A stretch of 64,000 nt of DNA from Poa pratensis (lineage: Eukaryota; Streptophyta; Magnoliopsida; Poales; Poaceae), in assembly GCA_947311845.1 (NCBI GenBank), contig CAMZMU010000117.1, forward strand, positions 75,710,059 to 75,774,058. Reading direction: 5' to 3'. The notes under the pieces were generated by a model. It was not told the DNA's origin, did not search any database, and saw only the letters and a program-made list of their open reading frames with translations. Both the position numbers and the translations under genes were made by a program. Below are positions 1 through 12,897 of the stretch, piece by piece. Numbering within the stretch: position 1 is the first letter of the stretch; every line of letters begins with the position of its first letter.

Positions 1-179
1 CACGTACAACTGCAACGTATACCTCGTGTCCTTTTTTATGATCATAGGGAGTAGCAATTATAGGAGAGTGGACGTAGCCACGTAGGCGGGTTATAAGCGA
101 TGCATTGTCACATTTGAGGCATTTTTTTTTGAGAGCAATTTGACGCTTCTTTTAGTCTCTTACCATGATAGTTCACAAA

Positions 180-537
180 CAGGGCCGACCCTTGGGTGGC
201 CAGGCCGCAGGGGCCCTGCTGGGCCCCCAAAATATGGGGCCCACCCCATGTATGTGGTATAGGCTGTTGTATAGAGAAAGTCCAATTGGTGCCTTTTTTT
301 AAAAACATCAATTACCATGTTTTGATAGATCGGAAAATCAAATATATATATATATATTATATATATTCGTACTGTAGTACATATAAATTCCTAATATATA
401 TGAACCAAGTTTCGTCAAATATAGCATCATTCATGATGTACGAAAAAATGTGGGGATCAAACAAAGTTCTTTTTGTTCATTTAGTTCCACAAATTTTAGT
501 TTCGCCTAGTGACCCCAAACTTCTCAGGACTTGCCAT
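180..537. mobile_element. Degenerate hAT-like non-autonomous element
   Basis: The left edge reads CAGGGCCGACCC followed by GGGCCCCCAAAA. The right edge reads AGTTTCGCCTAGTGACCCC then CTCAGGAC. Both resemble the arms of grass hAT MITEs of the CAGGGCC type. The left flank TTCACAAA and right flank TTCACGAA would be an 8-bp target duplication with one mismatch, which suits hAT. The right terminal repeat is badly eroded, so the exact end is uncertain. There is no coding sequence. An AT-dinucleotide run lies inside it near 340-366. Confidence 0.4.
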
Positions 538-589
538 TTTTCACGAAGGCCAAAGAAGATTGAGCGTGCCCTAAGAATTCGACAATAAA

Positions 590-1606
590 TCCACAAGGAC
601 GAGGTATATTTCTACCATAGAAATGATATGATCCATGAGGCATTCACTTTCGTAAAAAGCTAGACATACTTGCTTTCTTGGGACAGAAACGCATGGTTAT
701 CTACTCCTGCTGCCCACAAACCATGCTTTCATGTCAAATCAACCGTGCAAAATAATGCCCCGCTTTTAGCATGTTACTCTACAAACAATCGATGAAACAA
801 GTACACCGCACGCACGCGTGCACATAAACACTTTCTCAACATCTTTTTATAACTCTTAATTTCAACTCCACTAATATTTACGTGCTGAGATTCTTCTTAA
901 AGGCGTCGAGATATATTAGTTAATGTCACAACAATATTAATCGACCATGCAGGAAAAAAAATCAAGGAATTTAACGATTTTCTAGATGGTTAGAGAGGTA
1001 CTGTGGATAACATTTTAAAAGGAAATTTAGCAGTTTTCTAGATGGACAAGAGAGGTATCTGTGTGTTCAGGAACATGTACATCTACTCATCTAGATCCAA
1101 TCCCGTCGTCGCAGTCGCAGAGCTTGTGATTTTCTTGTCCACAGCGGTAACTAACTACTACTATCGATCTTGATGTTTAGTAGGGTGGTGCGACAAATAT
1201 CTTGCTAGAAAGAGACAAGATGGCGATGATGCTATCAGCCTATCACACCTTCCTTTGTTCTTTGGACTAGGAGCAACTTGTTGGAGGTGTTACTCCGTAG
1301 TTTGAAAGACAGGTTTGGCATCCGGAGTGCAGCTCCAAGCTTTCCAGCTCCATATTTCTCTAGACGAAGAAGGAATACGATTGCCTTGTTTTTCATGAGG
1401 AAAAAAACACAATTTATTGCATTTAGTTGTTTCAGTTTAATTGCTTGATGTGCCGTGCACATGAAAAGTTGCAAGAGACACGGTTGTATTTTATTTATAT
1501 CAGCTTCATGCATTAGCATACTTGCCCATATCATTATTATTATTTTGGAAAAAGAGGTTGAAACCTCCGAACTTTGCTCAAAAATCATGCACACATTAGT
1601 ACATTA
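590..1606. other. Intergenic stretch, nothing recognised
   Basis: AT-rich DNA with no ORF that resembles a protein family and no clear repeat boundaries. Confidence 0.5.
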
Positions 1607-3498
1607 CTAGCAAAGTGCCCGTGCGTTGCATCGGGGAATAGACATTTGAGTGGTTAATCTCAAAAAAAGACATTTGAGTGGTTTGATTTTTCTAAAAGCA
1701 AAATAGCTCTGAGTTGCAACGAATACTAAATAAATAATATGTGTTTACAATAAATCATAAAACACGGGTAAGTGGAGAAAATGTGAACCGACTTGGTGAC
1801 TTGGTTGTCTTCGTTTAGATTTTCCAGATCTCTACTAATGGTCCTTTCGGTGCACCATCTTAAATTGCAAGAAGTACGGCACTTTTTGCTTATTGGTCTC
1901 AGAGTTGACGCAATTCCTCGTTGATATCTGCTTGTCTCCTTCCAAATGAAATGATATCACATAATCGCAGCTGCTTGTTCGTTACCATCTTGTTTTACTC
2001 AATGTAAGGGTAGACTTTCTGGTATTGTAATATCGCCCAGGCAATGGTCGAATCGACCGGAACTTGGTCACGCGATTGGGGTTTTCCAACAGAAAAGGGG
2101 TAGGATGTGTATTACAGCAGAAGTATACATACACGATGGCACACATTCGGTTCGTATCGCCAATAGAGTAAACAACATCCGCTCTACCTCCACAGGTTAA
2201 TATTCCTCCGTAATGGAAGATTGGGACATTCAGATCCTGCAGCCTCTTTCATACACGGCCTAGCTTAAGCTACACATTTTGATGCACGTCGGGGGAGGCT
2301 GAATACACGATACATCATGATCGTCGAATACTGGTGTTCTGAAGGAAGCTGTGATCTCTGTCCCGCTCTCGAAACAGTTCACCATATTACACTGTATTGC
2401 ACGAATGCAGGCTGGGTCTGGGATCACATTGAGCGGAACATTTTCTGAATGCTCTAGTGAAGGTTTTTCTTTCCTTCCCCCCGACCTGATTGTAAGTCCT
2501 GCAAATTCCTTCGTAACAAATAATATGCCCAAATTTGCAACCGTAGCTTTGAATCGATAGACACACAGGCAGAGCACAGGCAGCACACACAGACAGAGCA
2601 TTTGTTGACTGAATCTGACGTTACAGGTCGATGGTGGTACTGCGGGTAGGAGGAGACGCCATGGCCGTGTCTTGGGAAGGTCGACGCACCAGCGGAGCTC
2701 GTCGAGCTCCAGTTCGGGGAGCTCCTGGTCGGCGAGCTTGGGGAGCAAACCACGCTATCCGGCGGTCGTGATTGGAAGTACGAGGATGGGAAGAGGCCTC
2801 TCCTCGACGTGGAGCGGTGGCGGGTGGCCTATCGGGCGGAGAGGTGCAGGAGAGCGACGCTGAGAGGAGCTCCTCCTGCAGACGCACGATCTCGCAGTCC
2901 TCGGCCGGCGATGCCATCAGGAAACGGTTTCCCCGTCGCTTCCTTGGTCTCCCCGATTCGATTCGATCTGTAGAACAGTAGAAGTGTGTGGGGTGGAAGG
3001 AGCAGGGATTGGTTCACCATCCCGTGAGGCACCACATGGCCATCCTGGTCGAGGAAGCGGCGGTTTCCACCTCCTTGGGTGCAGGGGTGGTGGAGGTGGA
3101 GGAGGCCTTGAGGGTCCTGAGCTCAACCTGAAAGGCAGGCTTCTCCTAGTGCCCCGTCGCAAGCACCCCACCGATAACCGGGCCATCGGCGCTGCGGTAG
3201 GTGGAGGCAAGGAGTAGGAGGTCCGGAGGCGCTTAACCTCGACGACCGACGTGGAGCCCCGCGGCCTGGCCCTTGGCGCCGTCGGTGCCGATATCTTCCC
3301 GGGCGCTGCACAGCTTGGATGAGGTGAGGACGAAGCCGCGGCCTGGGCGCCCAACTCCGCGTCGCGAAACCTTATTTTTTATGCGAAACGTTATTCGGTA
3401 CTTATGGGTGGCATGGTGGGTAATTTTTGTCAACTTCAGGGGTAGTTTCAACGACGTACCACAAGAAATCTTAATGCTTTTATTATTAGGTATAGACT
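1607..3498 (-). mobile_element. Putative non-autonomous Helitron
   Basis: On the minus strand the element would start TCTATACCTAATAATAAAAG (near 3498) and end with CTAG followed by T (CTAG at 1607-1610). A GC hairpin lies just inside the end: CCCGATGC, loop AAC, GCACGGG, with one bulged base. A TC start, a 3' hairpin and a CTRR end next to a T are Helitron hallmarks, and no target duplication is expected. The base before the 5' TC is G rather than the preferred A. No Rep/helicase is encoded. The inside (about 2260-3450) is GC-rich and could be captured gene sequence, but no family is recognisable in it. Confidence 0.45.
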
Positions 3499-3572
3499 AA
3501 CTAACATTGGAATCATGTTTCTATAGAGGTACTAAATACAACAACTTTTTTCATTATATTATTGAACAAAAT

Positions 3573-4062
3573 TGACGTGGGCATACCCTTCGGTGTGCCA
3601 CCTTGCACATACCTAGTGCATGTTCTTGCTAAGGTCCACGGATGGCCCAAGGGAAGCCCATGACAAGGGTCCACAAGGAGGCCCACTACGAGGCGTACGC
3701 ACCAAGTCAAGAGATTAGACTAAGTCGGTTTGCACCTTCCTTACATGTAAACCTAATCGGTAGCGAATCCTCGAGACCCAGCTTCCTATATAAAGGCTGG
3801 GAGGACCGCCAATCTAGGTCACGCAATACTCTAGCCATCAAGCCCTAGCGAGATCACATCTCGTCGGGACGCCATTGTAACATGTACACCTCGAAATCAA
3901 TACCAGACAAGCAGGAAGTAGGGTATTACCCTCCGGGGGCCTGAACTTGGGTAAACTCCTTGCTTGTCTGCCGACGATTCTGCCAGCGCTACCAACTCTC
4001 TTTCCTCCTCTCGAAACCCTAGGTAGCATAACCATGGGATTTGCCGTGGTACCCCCACGTCA
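3573..4062 (+). mobile_element. Solo LTR of a Gypsy-type element
   Basis: A 490-bp block begins TGACGTGGG and ends CCCACGTCA, so it has TG...CA ends inside an inverted repeat. It holds a TATA-like box (CTATATAAAG near 3787) and a downstream segment (GACAAGCAGGAAGTAGG, then CTCCTTGCTTGTC) that is also present in the LTRs at 16278 and 20236. No primer-binding site or internal region follows, so it is a solo LTR. The flanking pentamers AAAAT and AATAT differ by one base, as expected for an old target duplication. Confidence 0.7.
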
Positions 4063-4957
4063 AATATCTTTCAAAGAAATATATCGATAACCCGTTGTCG
4101 CTACACCTACATGTTTTGATGAAAGGGGTGTCCATGATCGGAGTCACGTGCCCTGTTTTCACACCTACGCACATAATCTAAATCTGGAGGCCTCACCAAG
4201 CCGCCAACGATGAGCAGGGACCACAAACCGGTCACAACAAACCCTCACCATGCGCCAAATCCGCACGTTCCAGAAGTTGTCGCCGCTGTTTTGCACTAAC
4301 CCATTTTCAAGAGGCGTCAACGTATTGAACTTGTTAGGCCTGCCATCGACGCCGCCACGACGCTACATAGCACCCCACCCAACACATGTCCATCATCACA
4401 TGTCCTTCGCCGAGACCCCGCTACGCACCCCATAGTCGACGTGACACGGTAGACGTCATGCCGATCCACCTTCTTGAACAGCACCATCTTCCACTAGTCC
4501 CCCCAACTCCCAACGGTTCCCCAAAGGGGACAACGACGCTAGGCGCCGCAAACGTCCAACTGGGGATCTAGGGTTTCCCTCGGAACGATTTGGGCGGGAC
4601 CACGAACTGTGTCGCCGACGCCTTAAAGACAGTTACAACGCCTGTGGGCGCCACCATCGATGGCTCCAACCGCCGCTAGAGCCTTCTAGAAGTTCCACTT
4701 GCCCACCTTGATCCGGGCTGGCTTGTGTACCTAGCACTCCACCCGCGAATACTCCGCCAAAAGGAACCAGGCCCAAGCCCCAGATGCCCACAACCGAAGG
4801 ATCGATATGGAGATCAAGATCGATGGCGTGAAGGCGCCTTGGGCTGAAACACGAGGACGTCCCAGCCGCCGTTGAGCCAGTCTCGCTGGACGCCTTGTTT
4901 CGCTGCCCATCACAGTGAGGTGCAGCACGCCGAAGTGCCACCCTAAACCCTAAATAG
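4063..4957. other. GC-rich non-coding stretch, unclassified
   Basis: Moderately GC-rich DNA with short ORFs in several frames, none resembling a known protein. It may be part of an old mobile element or of an untranslated region. No boundaries were found. Confidence 0.4.
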
Positions 4958-5256
4958 TGAAATTCCCCAAAATCAGGAGCGGATGAAACCCTAGACAGTA
5001 ACATACAACCAATCTAGTGTCCAAAAAATGGCTCTGCACATTATCCGACTTCGGAAAGAGCAAACTGACTAATAAGAGCACAATCAAACTAATAAATGCA
5101 ATATGAAACTACTCCAGAGTAAATGTCCCCCAATTCAGGAGCAGATAAAACCCTAGACAACAAAGTAGCCCCAAATCGAACCAAAGATGGATCTGCACAT
5201 TATCCTGGCTTCGGAAAGAGCTAACCAAGTAATACGAGCACAATCAAACTAATGCA
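4958..5256 (+). repeat. Direct duplication, about 140-160 bp unit
   Basis: Two diverged copies follow each other. Copy 1 is about 4958-5100 and copy 2 about 5120-5256. Shared landmarks in the same order are the AATTC/CAATTC block, CAGGAGC, AAACCCTAGAC, TCTGCACATTATCC, CTTCGGAAAGAGC and AGCACAATCAAACTAAT. No function is apparent. Confidence 0.8.
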
Positions 5257-5642
5257 CGCCAAATCAAAAAATACTACCTTTGAGGTACATATCTATCATG
5301 CATTTTATCCAGAACCACATGCAGATCTAAGAACCCACATGCTTCGTAAGATAAGGTCAAGAAATGAGTTGAAACACTTGCGAAGGGCGGGAGATACGGT
5401 GGTGATGAAACATGTTCAGATGGAGGGCGCATGTGGTGATTAATTAACTATTCAACACTTCCTCGTTTAGTTGATTGATGAAAGCCATACACACATGTAC
5501 ACACTACTTCGATACAAGGCAAAACCATAGAAATATATGTAACAAAAATGTTAAAGACTAAGGTTAATTGATTACTCCACTGATGTACTTGATCTGCCCA
5601 ATTTCCAGAGACCCATGCATACTATACTGCTACTAGCTAATC

Positions 5643-6509
5643 TCAGCACGCAGAATCCTTCTCACACTCCTGCTCACCACCACCTTCGGCTCCAACTCCG
5701 GCAACCTGGACTGTCTCGACGCTGTTGGTGTACCATCTTGACCAGAAGAGGAAATTGAAGAAGTTGAGGCTGCTAAGAGCGGCGAGGAGCCAGTAGAAGA
5801 GGTCGAGTCGGTCCTTGTCGAGGTCATTGTTGCTGAGCCAGCCATCCCCACCATCCCTCGAGGTCACTCTGTTTACGAGCGACACGAGCACGGAGCTGAG
5901 GTAGAAGCCGAAGGAGTAGGAGCAGTAGGTCATGGAGGTGAGGAAGGCCTGCATGCCGGAGAGCGACTGCTTGTAGAAGAACTCGATGAGTCCCACGGCC
6001 GTGAACATCTCCGACAGCCGAACACCAGGAATTGCGGCGCGATCCAGAAGATGGAGAGCGCTCTCCCGTCTCCGGAGACGGACGTGTGGCGGCGGCGGGC
6101 CTCGACGAGTGCCGCAGCCACCATGGAGAAGGTGACGGCGAAGAGGCCGACCCCGATCCGCTCAAGCGGCGTGATGCCGGTGCTGACCCCCGTGAGGCGG
6201 CGTACGGCGGGGACGAAGGCGGCCTCGTAGGCCGGGACGAGCGCAATCAGCATGATGTAGGGGATGGCCTGTAGCGACGCCGGCGGGACGTGGAAGGAGG
6301 CTGTGAGGTGGGTGTCCATGGCGCTCCCCTGCTGCACCGAGAAGGTCTGCAGCTGCGCCAGGATGGTGTTGAAGACGATGGTGCACGCGAAGATGGGCAC
6401 CACGCACAGCAGCACCTTCACCTGCTCCACTTCCGCCGGCGTGCACACCCCCCACGGGCTTTCCTTGCTGCCACCGTCCTGCGCCTTGACGCACGCCTTG
6501 TCCAAGAAC
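5643..6509 (-). CDS. NPF gene exon 5, with a frameshift
   Basis: Encodes the C-terminal half: FLDKACVKAQDG, VEQVKVLLCVVPIFACTIVF, VQQGSAMDT, then WIAPQFLVFG. One base is missing near 6015-6019, where the family sequence would continue with Leu-Ser-Glu-Met. The next frame resumes with MFTAVGLIEFFYKQS and continues through the last two helices to a normal stop at 5643-5645. Without correction the protein loses its last two or three helices. Confidence 0.85.
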
Positions 6510-8091
6510 CTAATTAGAAAGGTGCAAACAGGGGGAAATGAGAACTATGACAATTAACACTACGGGAAACCCACGAGACGCCGACGGCCGGAAGCCGTCG
6601 GCGTAGGCACGTCTGCCGTCGGCGTAGGCTTACGCCGACGGCGGCCGTCGGCGTATCGCCGTCGGCGTAGCAGCCCGTTGGCGTAGCCCCCCCTGCCGTC
6701 GGCGTATGCGACCCCGTCGGCGTAGGCTGTGGTGGGACCCATCTCCGTCGTCTCCGTCAGCCCTCCAGACGCCGACGGCAATACCGTCGGCGTAGAGCGG
6801 CCTCCTGTCACAAAAAAAATCCCGGCCGCCCCTCGGTGGGGACGAGCTCGGGACAGGCAGGGGGCGGGCTAGGCTTGCGGTGTCCGACGGGGCGAGGACA
6901 GAGGCGCTGCAACCGTGGTGGGCTTGAGGCAGAGCTCCATGTCCTCCTCCATCTAGGTGACGGCGACGCTGCTCTTGACTCGCGATAGTCGGCGCGACGA
7001 GGACGGCGGCGTGCTCGTGGCCCGCCCGGTGTCCGTCGCGGGAGGACGGCGTGTGATGGCGGCGGATGGGCTCCGGACGACGCCCTTGCCCACGGCCCTG
7101 CTGGTGCTCGCGGCCGCGCTCGCCGTTGATTCACCTGCCCTTGTGCGCGCTCGTCGTGCTGCAGCCACGGCGGGAGCCGCCGCGTGCCCGTTGCCCTCGT
7201 GCGCGCTCGCCGTCAGTAGCCGCCGTGGGAGTCGTCCAGTGCGTCCGCCAGCTCGAGGGAGAGCCCGTCCAGCCGCTTGCAGGTCGCGCACGACCTCCAG
7301 CGGCTCGCGACGGACGTGGCGGCGCGACGGAGTTGCGTGCCGTGGCGGGTCGGGAGGAGCTTGGCCTGGCGGCGTCGGGAGGAAGATGAGGAAGATGAGG
7401 GTCGATGGATCTGGCGGACGCGCTCATCACGCTGGCGATAGAAATATCTAGCAATCCCAGGTCATCACGTGCGGTAGCCAACACTCGACCAATCAGGAAG
7501 CAGTAGACAGATCACACGGATTGTGTGCTTTCATAGAGATATTAGGAGGCGTTGGATCGTCCAGGATCAATCATCCAATGGCTGCAACCGGCCAGAGCCG
7601 TGACCGCCAGCGCCAGGTGCCAAGGTTAGGTATGTACTTCTGATTTCTGATTTTTTTTTTCATTCAGATTTGGGATATGCGGGTGATTTAGATGCCAGCT
7701 ACTACATTGGATTGCTCAATTGATGATTTTTTTTTCAGATTTAGGTTGCAATGGGAAAACAATAGAACATGCAGTATTTAAATTCTTGTGTAAATCAAAA
7801 AATTAAATGCATTCTCAAGCTTGAAAATCGTCTCTTGATAATACGTGAAATTGTAGCAAAATTAGAGTAAGAGTCCATTTGGTGGCAAAAAAATTTTTTG
7901 GGCCCCCTCTTTGCATTTGGTCACGCTCCGCCACTGGTGGCAAAGGTACAATATAGCAACTGTTAATATGACCAGTTTAGAAAAAATTAAACTAATCGGT
8001 ACGTACTGCCTCTCTTTTGTTTTATTTAGCCTATGCTATGAAGGTATGTTTTGACAAAAACCCCAAACGCAGGGTAATTGTGAACGGATGG

Positions 8092-8318
8092 GTACATTGT
8101 TTTTACGATTGAGTACACATAAATGACTTATTTGACTGCAATCAGTCCAACATACTCACAAAACGCCTACATAAGTTCCAAGTCGTGGAATTTAAAATTA
8201 ATAATGTCTCGATAGTAGTCGCACTACGTACATTGTTTTTATGATTGGGTACACATAAATGACAAATTTATTCGACTGCCATCGAACCAACACTCTCACA
8301 AAACGTCTGTGAAGTCCC
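8092..8318 (+). repeat. Internal tandem duplication, period about 136 bp
   Basis: Two copies inside the CACTA element, 8092-8180 and 8228-8318. Both contain GTACATTGTTTTTA, then GTACACATAAATGAC, then ACTCACAAAACG (second copy CTCTCACAAAACG). Confidence 0.75.
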
Positions 8319-8562
8319 TTACACTTAGAAAGTAAACTACGTTTAAAAAAAAAAGTGCCATTGTGTTTTTTGGAAATGTGAGAATAGCTCCTCTTCCATA
8401 AATTGAAAGGTTTCACGTTTGTGATGTTTTATCTACCATAATATGTTTGACAGTTCTAGAATGCTATGATTTGTATTTTTGTATTTCCAATATCTATGAA
8501 ACCACAATATAGTTCATAAACATATTTAATAAGCTAAAGACGATGCCCTCGCAAATGGCTAG

Positions 8563-8987
8563 TTATATTAATAATCACACCGGTAACACTTTTAGAATAA
8601 ATCAACACATCACAAAAGAGGACTCTATGCCAAAGGATTAATTTTTTTGAGTAATGTTTCCCTTTCTTTGATTTTTTTTGAAAAAACGGTCAAAATGGCC
8701 ACCATCGCTTTTTGTCGAAAGGGGTCGAGGTGAGCCACCGTAGTCGTGACGCGGACGGAGCAGGGGCTGGGGATTATCTATCAAATATGTACCACTCTTT
8801 AGCACTTTTTGCAACATATTTTTGGTACTTGCTTTATAAAAATGTCATTTTTAGCACTTAACATTACTAAATTTTTCTTCTAACATTACTAAATTCAAGA
8901 CACGGATGATGGTACTGTATTAATATGAATTATATTAATAATCACACCGGTAACACTTTTAGAATAAATCAACACATCATAAAAAAG
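8563..8987 (+). repeat. Spaced direct repeat of about 58 bp
   Basis: Nearly identical blocks at 8563-8620 and 8930-8987 share TTATATTAATAATCACACC, GGTAACACTTTTAG and AATAAATCAACACATCA. They are 367 bp apart inside the CACTA element. The second copy may mark an internal segment duplication. Confidence 0.8.
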
Positions 8988-10005
8988 AAAATAAGTCAAT
9001 TAGTTTGAGTAACAAGTATTGACATCGTCGCTGTACTACTCGATTATATTCCAGCCGTGGTGTATACTAGCCTCAACCAAGTTGTTTACTTAATTGGGCC
9101 CCACTTAATCACTTTAGAGTTAACCAAAGGAAATTAGCCCAAGCCAACGATATGGACCAAGTTAGCAGGAGCAAAGGCCCACTTAATCACGTATGGACGC
9201 ACGCAGCACAGCTTCGTGTTCCTCTCTACATCGAACTCCCGTTCGTTCGCAGCTCCCATGGCGCCGCCGCCAAATCAGTCGCCCCAACCTCCCAACCCCC
9301 CCCCCCCCCCCCCCCGTCACCTACGCCGACGGTGGCCGTCGGCTCAGCCGGACTCACGCCGACGGCAAGGCTAAGCCGACGGTGGCCGTCGGCCCAGCCA
9401 GACCTACGCCGACGGCAAGGCTACGCCGACGGCCAGGAGGACGGGCTGACTTGTTCGAGCTCTACGCCGACGGCCCCGACAAAAGGCCGTCGGCGTCTCG
9501 TGGGTTTCCCGTAGTGTAAGACCAGTCTAGATGTATATGAGCAACGCTAACAGGATTTAATTTTCAACGAAATCAAAGTTATTTCGGTGGGTTCCAAAGT
9601 ATGTATTCTGCAAAAAAATTGGACTGGATTCAGATCAAATTCAAATAGAAGTCAAAGTTGCTTAATATGTTTAAAATTGATGAAATTCGGTATTAATAAT
9701 TTTAATATTTCGGAGATTCTGGTGGGTCTCAAAGTTTTGATCAAACCGAAATTCAAAACCCTGCCCATAATTTTATATCCTGGACAAAAATCTATGGATC
9801 TTCAGCAAGTTGAATTTGACAAAAAAAAATAAGCAAAAATGTTGGAAGTGCTTTTTTTTGTGGGAGATATTTATTGGAAGTACGGAATTGATTGAAATAA
9901 TGGAGCCATAAATCCCTGTGTTGTTTCGGGGCTATTTCGAAATTTGGTGTGAGATCTTACAAATGAATTTGTTGCGTGTATACATATGTGAAATTAAATC
10001 CTTAC

Positions 10006-10139
10006 CAGAACTTGTTGATGCGGCGGATGTTGGTGGTGTTGAGAGGGGTGTCACTTGTGCCGATGCTGGAGAAGAGCTCCATGGTGGCCGTCGAGGATGG
10101 GCAAACTTGCTTCCTCTGTGTTACCGCGACCACAAAGAC
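10006..10139 (-). CDS. NPF gene exon 4, small
   Basis: A 134-bp exon encoding the central cytosolic loop: VFVVAVTQRKQVCPSS, then TSDTPLNTTNIRRINKF. The acceptor is TACTTAG before GTC, and the donor is TTCTG before GTAAGG. It starts in phase 0 and ends two bases into a tryptophan codon that the first base of exon 5 completes, giving KFW-FLDKA. It is easily missed because it is flanked by two introns of 1.9 and 3.5 kb. Confidence 0.85.
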
Positions 10140-12018
10140 CTAAGTACATTGATTTTCATTTCTTAGACAATGGAAGATAAAGTTAAGAATAAGAAAGCTA
10201 CGTATAGGTGGTGTCCCATATGGGCATGCCACTAATGTTACGTGCATCCCCACATATTATGATTTGATGCATCACAAGCATAACAGAATATGGGCCTACG
10301 GTTTTTTGATTAATAATCACAGGCACCTTCCAATAGGAGATATGAGGAAGTATTGTTGTTGACCCACTCAAAAGAAGTGCCACTAGCCCGTGTCAACTTG
10401 TCCCACACAAAACCAAAATCCTTAATAAACTAGCTATATGTGGCAATAGGGAAAATATTTCATTTCAGATGTACCACTTTATTTTACACATTGCTTTTGA
10501 AATAAAAATTCATTTATTGCATTCACATACGACGATTATTTTTTGGATGCCTTTTAGGTCAAGGTTTTGCAGATAATATATCATTTCCCTGGGGTTCTTT
10601 GCTCCTAAAGCACAATATCTTGATCCACCAGTGCTTTCTAAACAAGGAATCATGATGATGATTCGTACATGGTCAAACTATTTTGTTAAACTTGTTGGAT
10701 ACACACACATGCTTGTTCATCCATATACATTCTTAAATAAAAGCGTGACAAAGTGGTTCATATTATTGGATCTCACATGTTATAGGTAGTGCACATATGT
10801 AGGTAGGGTACGTTGGGCGGTCCTTCCTTTTGACTTTACTTAAAACCCCACTAAGAACCCATGTTTGGAAAGTGGTACTTTTGTAGGATGTCAATATGTA
10901 GATTTCTTTTTAGCAAAACTAAAATACCATGAATATGCTCCCCCAAAATATTGTTCAATGGTTTGGTTGTTTGTGTCCATAATGCGAACTAGAGAATAAA
11001 ACTCTTCCATATATAAAAGAAACAAATAATAGATAATCAATTACTATGTGTTTCGGAAAATACCTAAAAGCCTCATGTGCCCAAGTGACTCATTATTTTA
11101 CCTCCTAGATGTTAATTTTTTATTATTATTAACAATTCATTTATCGGAGGGCAAGGACATGTATGGTTACATAAACTTATCAGATACCCGGTCTTTTATC
11201 GTCAGAAAAATTTAAGTTCATTTTTTTACGATACATGTTAGTAGTTTCCTATACTAAATAGCACAACGGTCAGGACGGTCAATCTTGCAACACTTTTGAG
11301 CTGGAGGGTAATGGATCTAGTGACTTATAAACTCTACTATCTGGATGGGCAGGCTCGATGGCATTTACGAATTAGCACTTAGTTTATCGCTCTGACCCTG
11401 TTGCTGATCCAATATGGAGGCAAACTATGTTCATCATTCCCTTCATGACTCGTTTAAGAATAACGGATTCATGCGGGTGGTTGGCATATGTTAGGAGGAA
11501 ATGTAACAAATCTGGGTATTTGGGTGTGCATCTGTGACTTGTCTAGCTACCGAAAATCTCTGTCGCTGCTTGAAAAAATGAACTGTGTTTTGAAGTATTC
11601 TGTTTTACTGACAATAATTATTTGTGTGGTATGGTAATCTTGGGGTTGTACCTTTAATTTGTTTTCACGAGTTACCATATTGGATCACATCTAAATTTTT
11701 TCAGGATAAGCATATTAGTTTTAGATCTCATCCTTTTATTTCTTGATAAGACCTCATCAATTGTCTTTTTTTTTTGCGGTGGCATGAATTGTCATTCTTG
11801 TGTGGCATAAAAAGATTTATTTTAAGTAAAAAAGACTTTTTTCTTGACATTTGCCCGAAGGCGAAAGGCAGACATCACTCCACAGTGTACATGGACAACA
11901 GAGCCTCCGATTTTCCATAATGATTGCGATTTCACAATTAAGATTTTTTCTATGAGAACGGCTCCTAGTTCCATTTGTATTCCAATTTTCAATACAGATA
12001 GTGACATGTATTGCGTAC

Positions 12019-12479
12019 CTTTGCGATGGGCGTGCAGATGCTTCCCTGAGGCGGCTTGTTTCGGTAGAAGAAGACGCCGGCGACGAGGCTGACGAGGCCG
12101 ATCCCCATGGCACCGGCGGAGACCCCGAACCCGACGTCCATTCCGGACCGCGTCTGCACCCAGACGAGCAGGGTGAGCGCCACCATCTCGCCCACGCAGA
12201 AGCTGAAGTAGGCCGCGTTGAAGTAGCTGGAGAGCCGCTTCCCGGCGCCGACGTCGTCGCTGGCCCCGCGACGGAACTGGTCGGCGCCGTGCGCGATGAT
12301 GTTGGGTTTCAGGCACCCGCTGCCCAGCGCCACCAGGTACAGAGCCGCGAAAAAGATACCCGCCTTCACCCGCCCACCTCCTCGCACTGGCCGGCGCTGC
12401 TACTGGCGACCGCCATCATGTCGCACGCCGGCGGCCGGAGCTGCGGCAGGTGTGCCTGCACCGCCAACAGTATAAACCC
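12019..12479 (-). CDS. NPF gene exon 3, with a frameshift
   Basis: The first third reads GFILLAVQAHLPQLRPPAC and runs to CEEVGG, then hits TGA in frame. Skipping one base restores VKAGIFFAALYLVALGSG and the rest of helices 3-6 through YRNKPPQGSICTPIAK. The shift lies near 12371-12376 in a G-rich run and equals loss of one base. The donor AAG before GTACGC matches a phase-0 junction. Confidence 0.8.
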
Positions 12480-12897
12480 CTGCAACATAACAAAAAACAC
12501 AATCTCTTTTAGAAACCTGGTGGTGTCCAATAGCCATTGATGAATTGAACCTACTAGAAAAAAAAGGTGTAATTATCCTCCTCTTTTGCAAGCAGAGAGT
12601 GGATTGATGTTTCAGCCGGCCGCGCACTGAAGGCGCACTAGACAGCTGCCGCAGGTGCAGGCGATGATTTGCTCCCACAATGGCACCATGTTCTTTCACC
12701 TTTACTTGCTTATCTTGTCAACATTTTTGTTACCATCTTTCTTACTTGCCAAACCCGTCCGTCGCCACCATCTTTTCGTTTTTTTATAGGAGGTTAAAGT
12801 CGCATGCACTGGCCTTTCTCTGAATCTTTTCCCTTGCCTTTTATAGTTTTAACAGAAAATGTTTTTTGGTGCAGAGATTGTTAAAATTTGGGCTTAC

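Larger units (their letters stand above)
6558..9516. mobile_element. Non-autonomous CACTA (En/Spm) transposon in NPF intron 4
   Basis: The element starts CACTACGGGAAACCCACGAG and ends with the exact inverse, CTCGTGGGTTTCCCGTAGTG. It is flanked by TAA at 6555-6557 and 9517-9519, the 3-bp duplication typical of this superfamily. Both ends carry dense subterminal repeats of CCGTCGGCGTA and its inverse. No TNPD-like transposase or TNPA-like ORF is recognisable. GC-rich open frames at about 6800-7480 are not convincing proteins. It lies wholly inside an intron, so splicing could in principle remove it. Confidence 0.95.

Noticed and set aside
2260..3460. Overlapping ORFs of up to 162 residues on both strands
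   Set aside because: Low-complexity Arg/Pro/Ser translations in every frame, no family recognised. Likely inside a Helitron rather than a host gene.
6800..7484. GC-rich ORFs inside the first CACTA element
   Set aside because: Several frames are open because of base composition. No transposase or known domain could be seen.
11822..12540. Long open frames antisense and offset to NPF exon 3
   Set aside because: They are GC-driven shadows of the transporter exon; only one frame matches the family.
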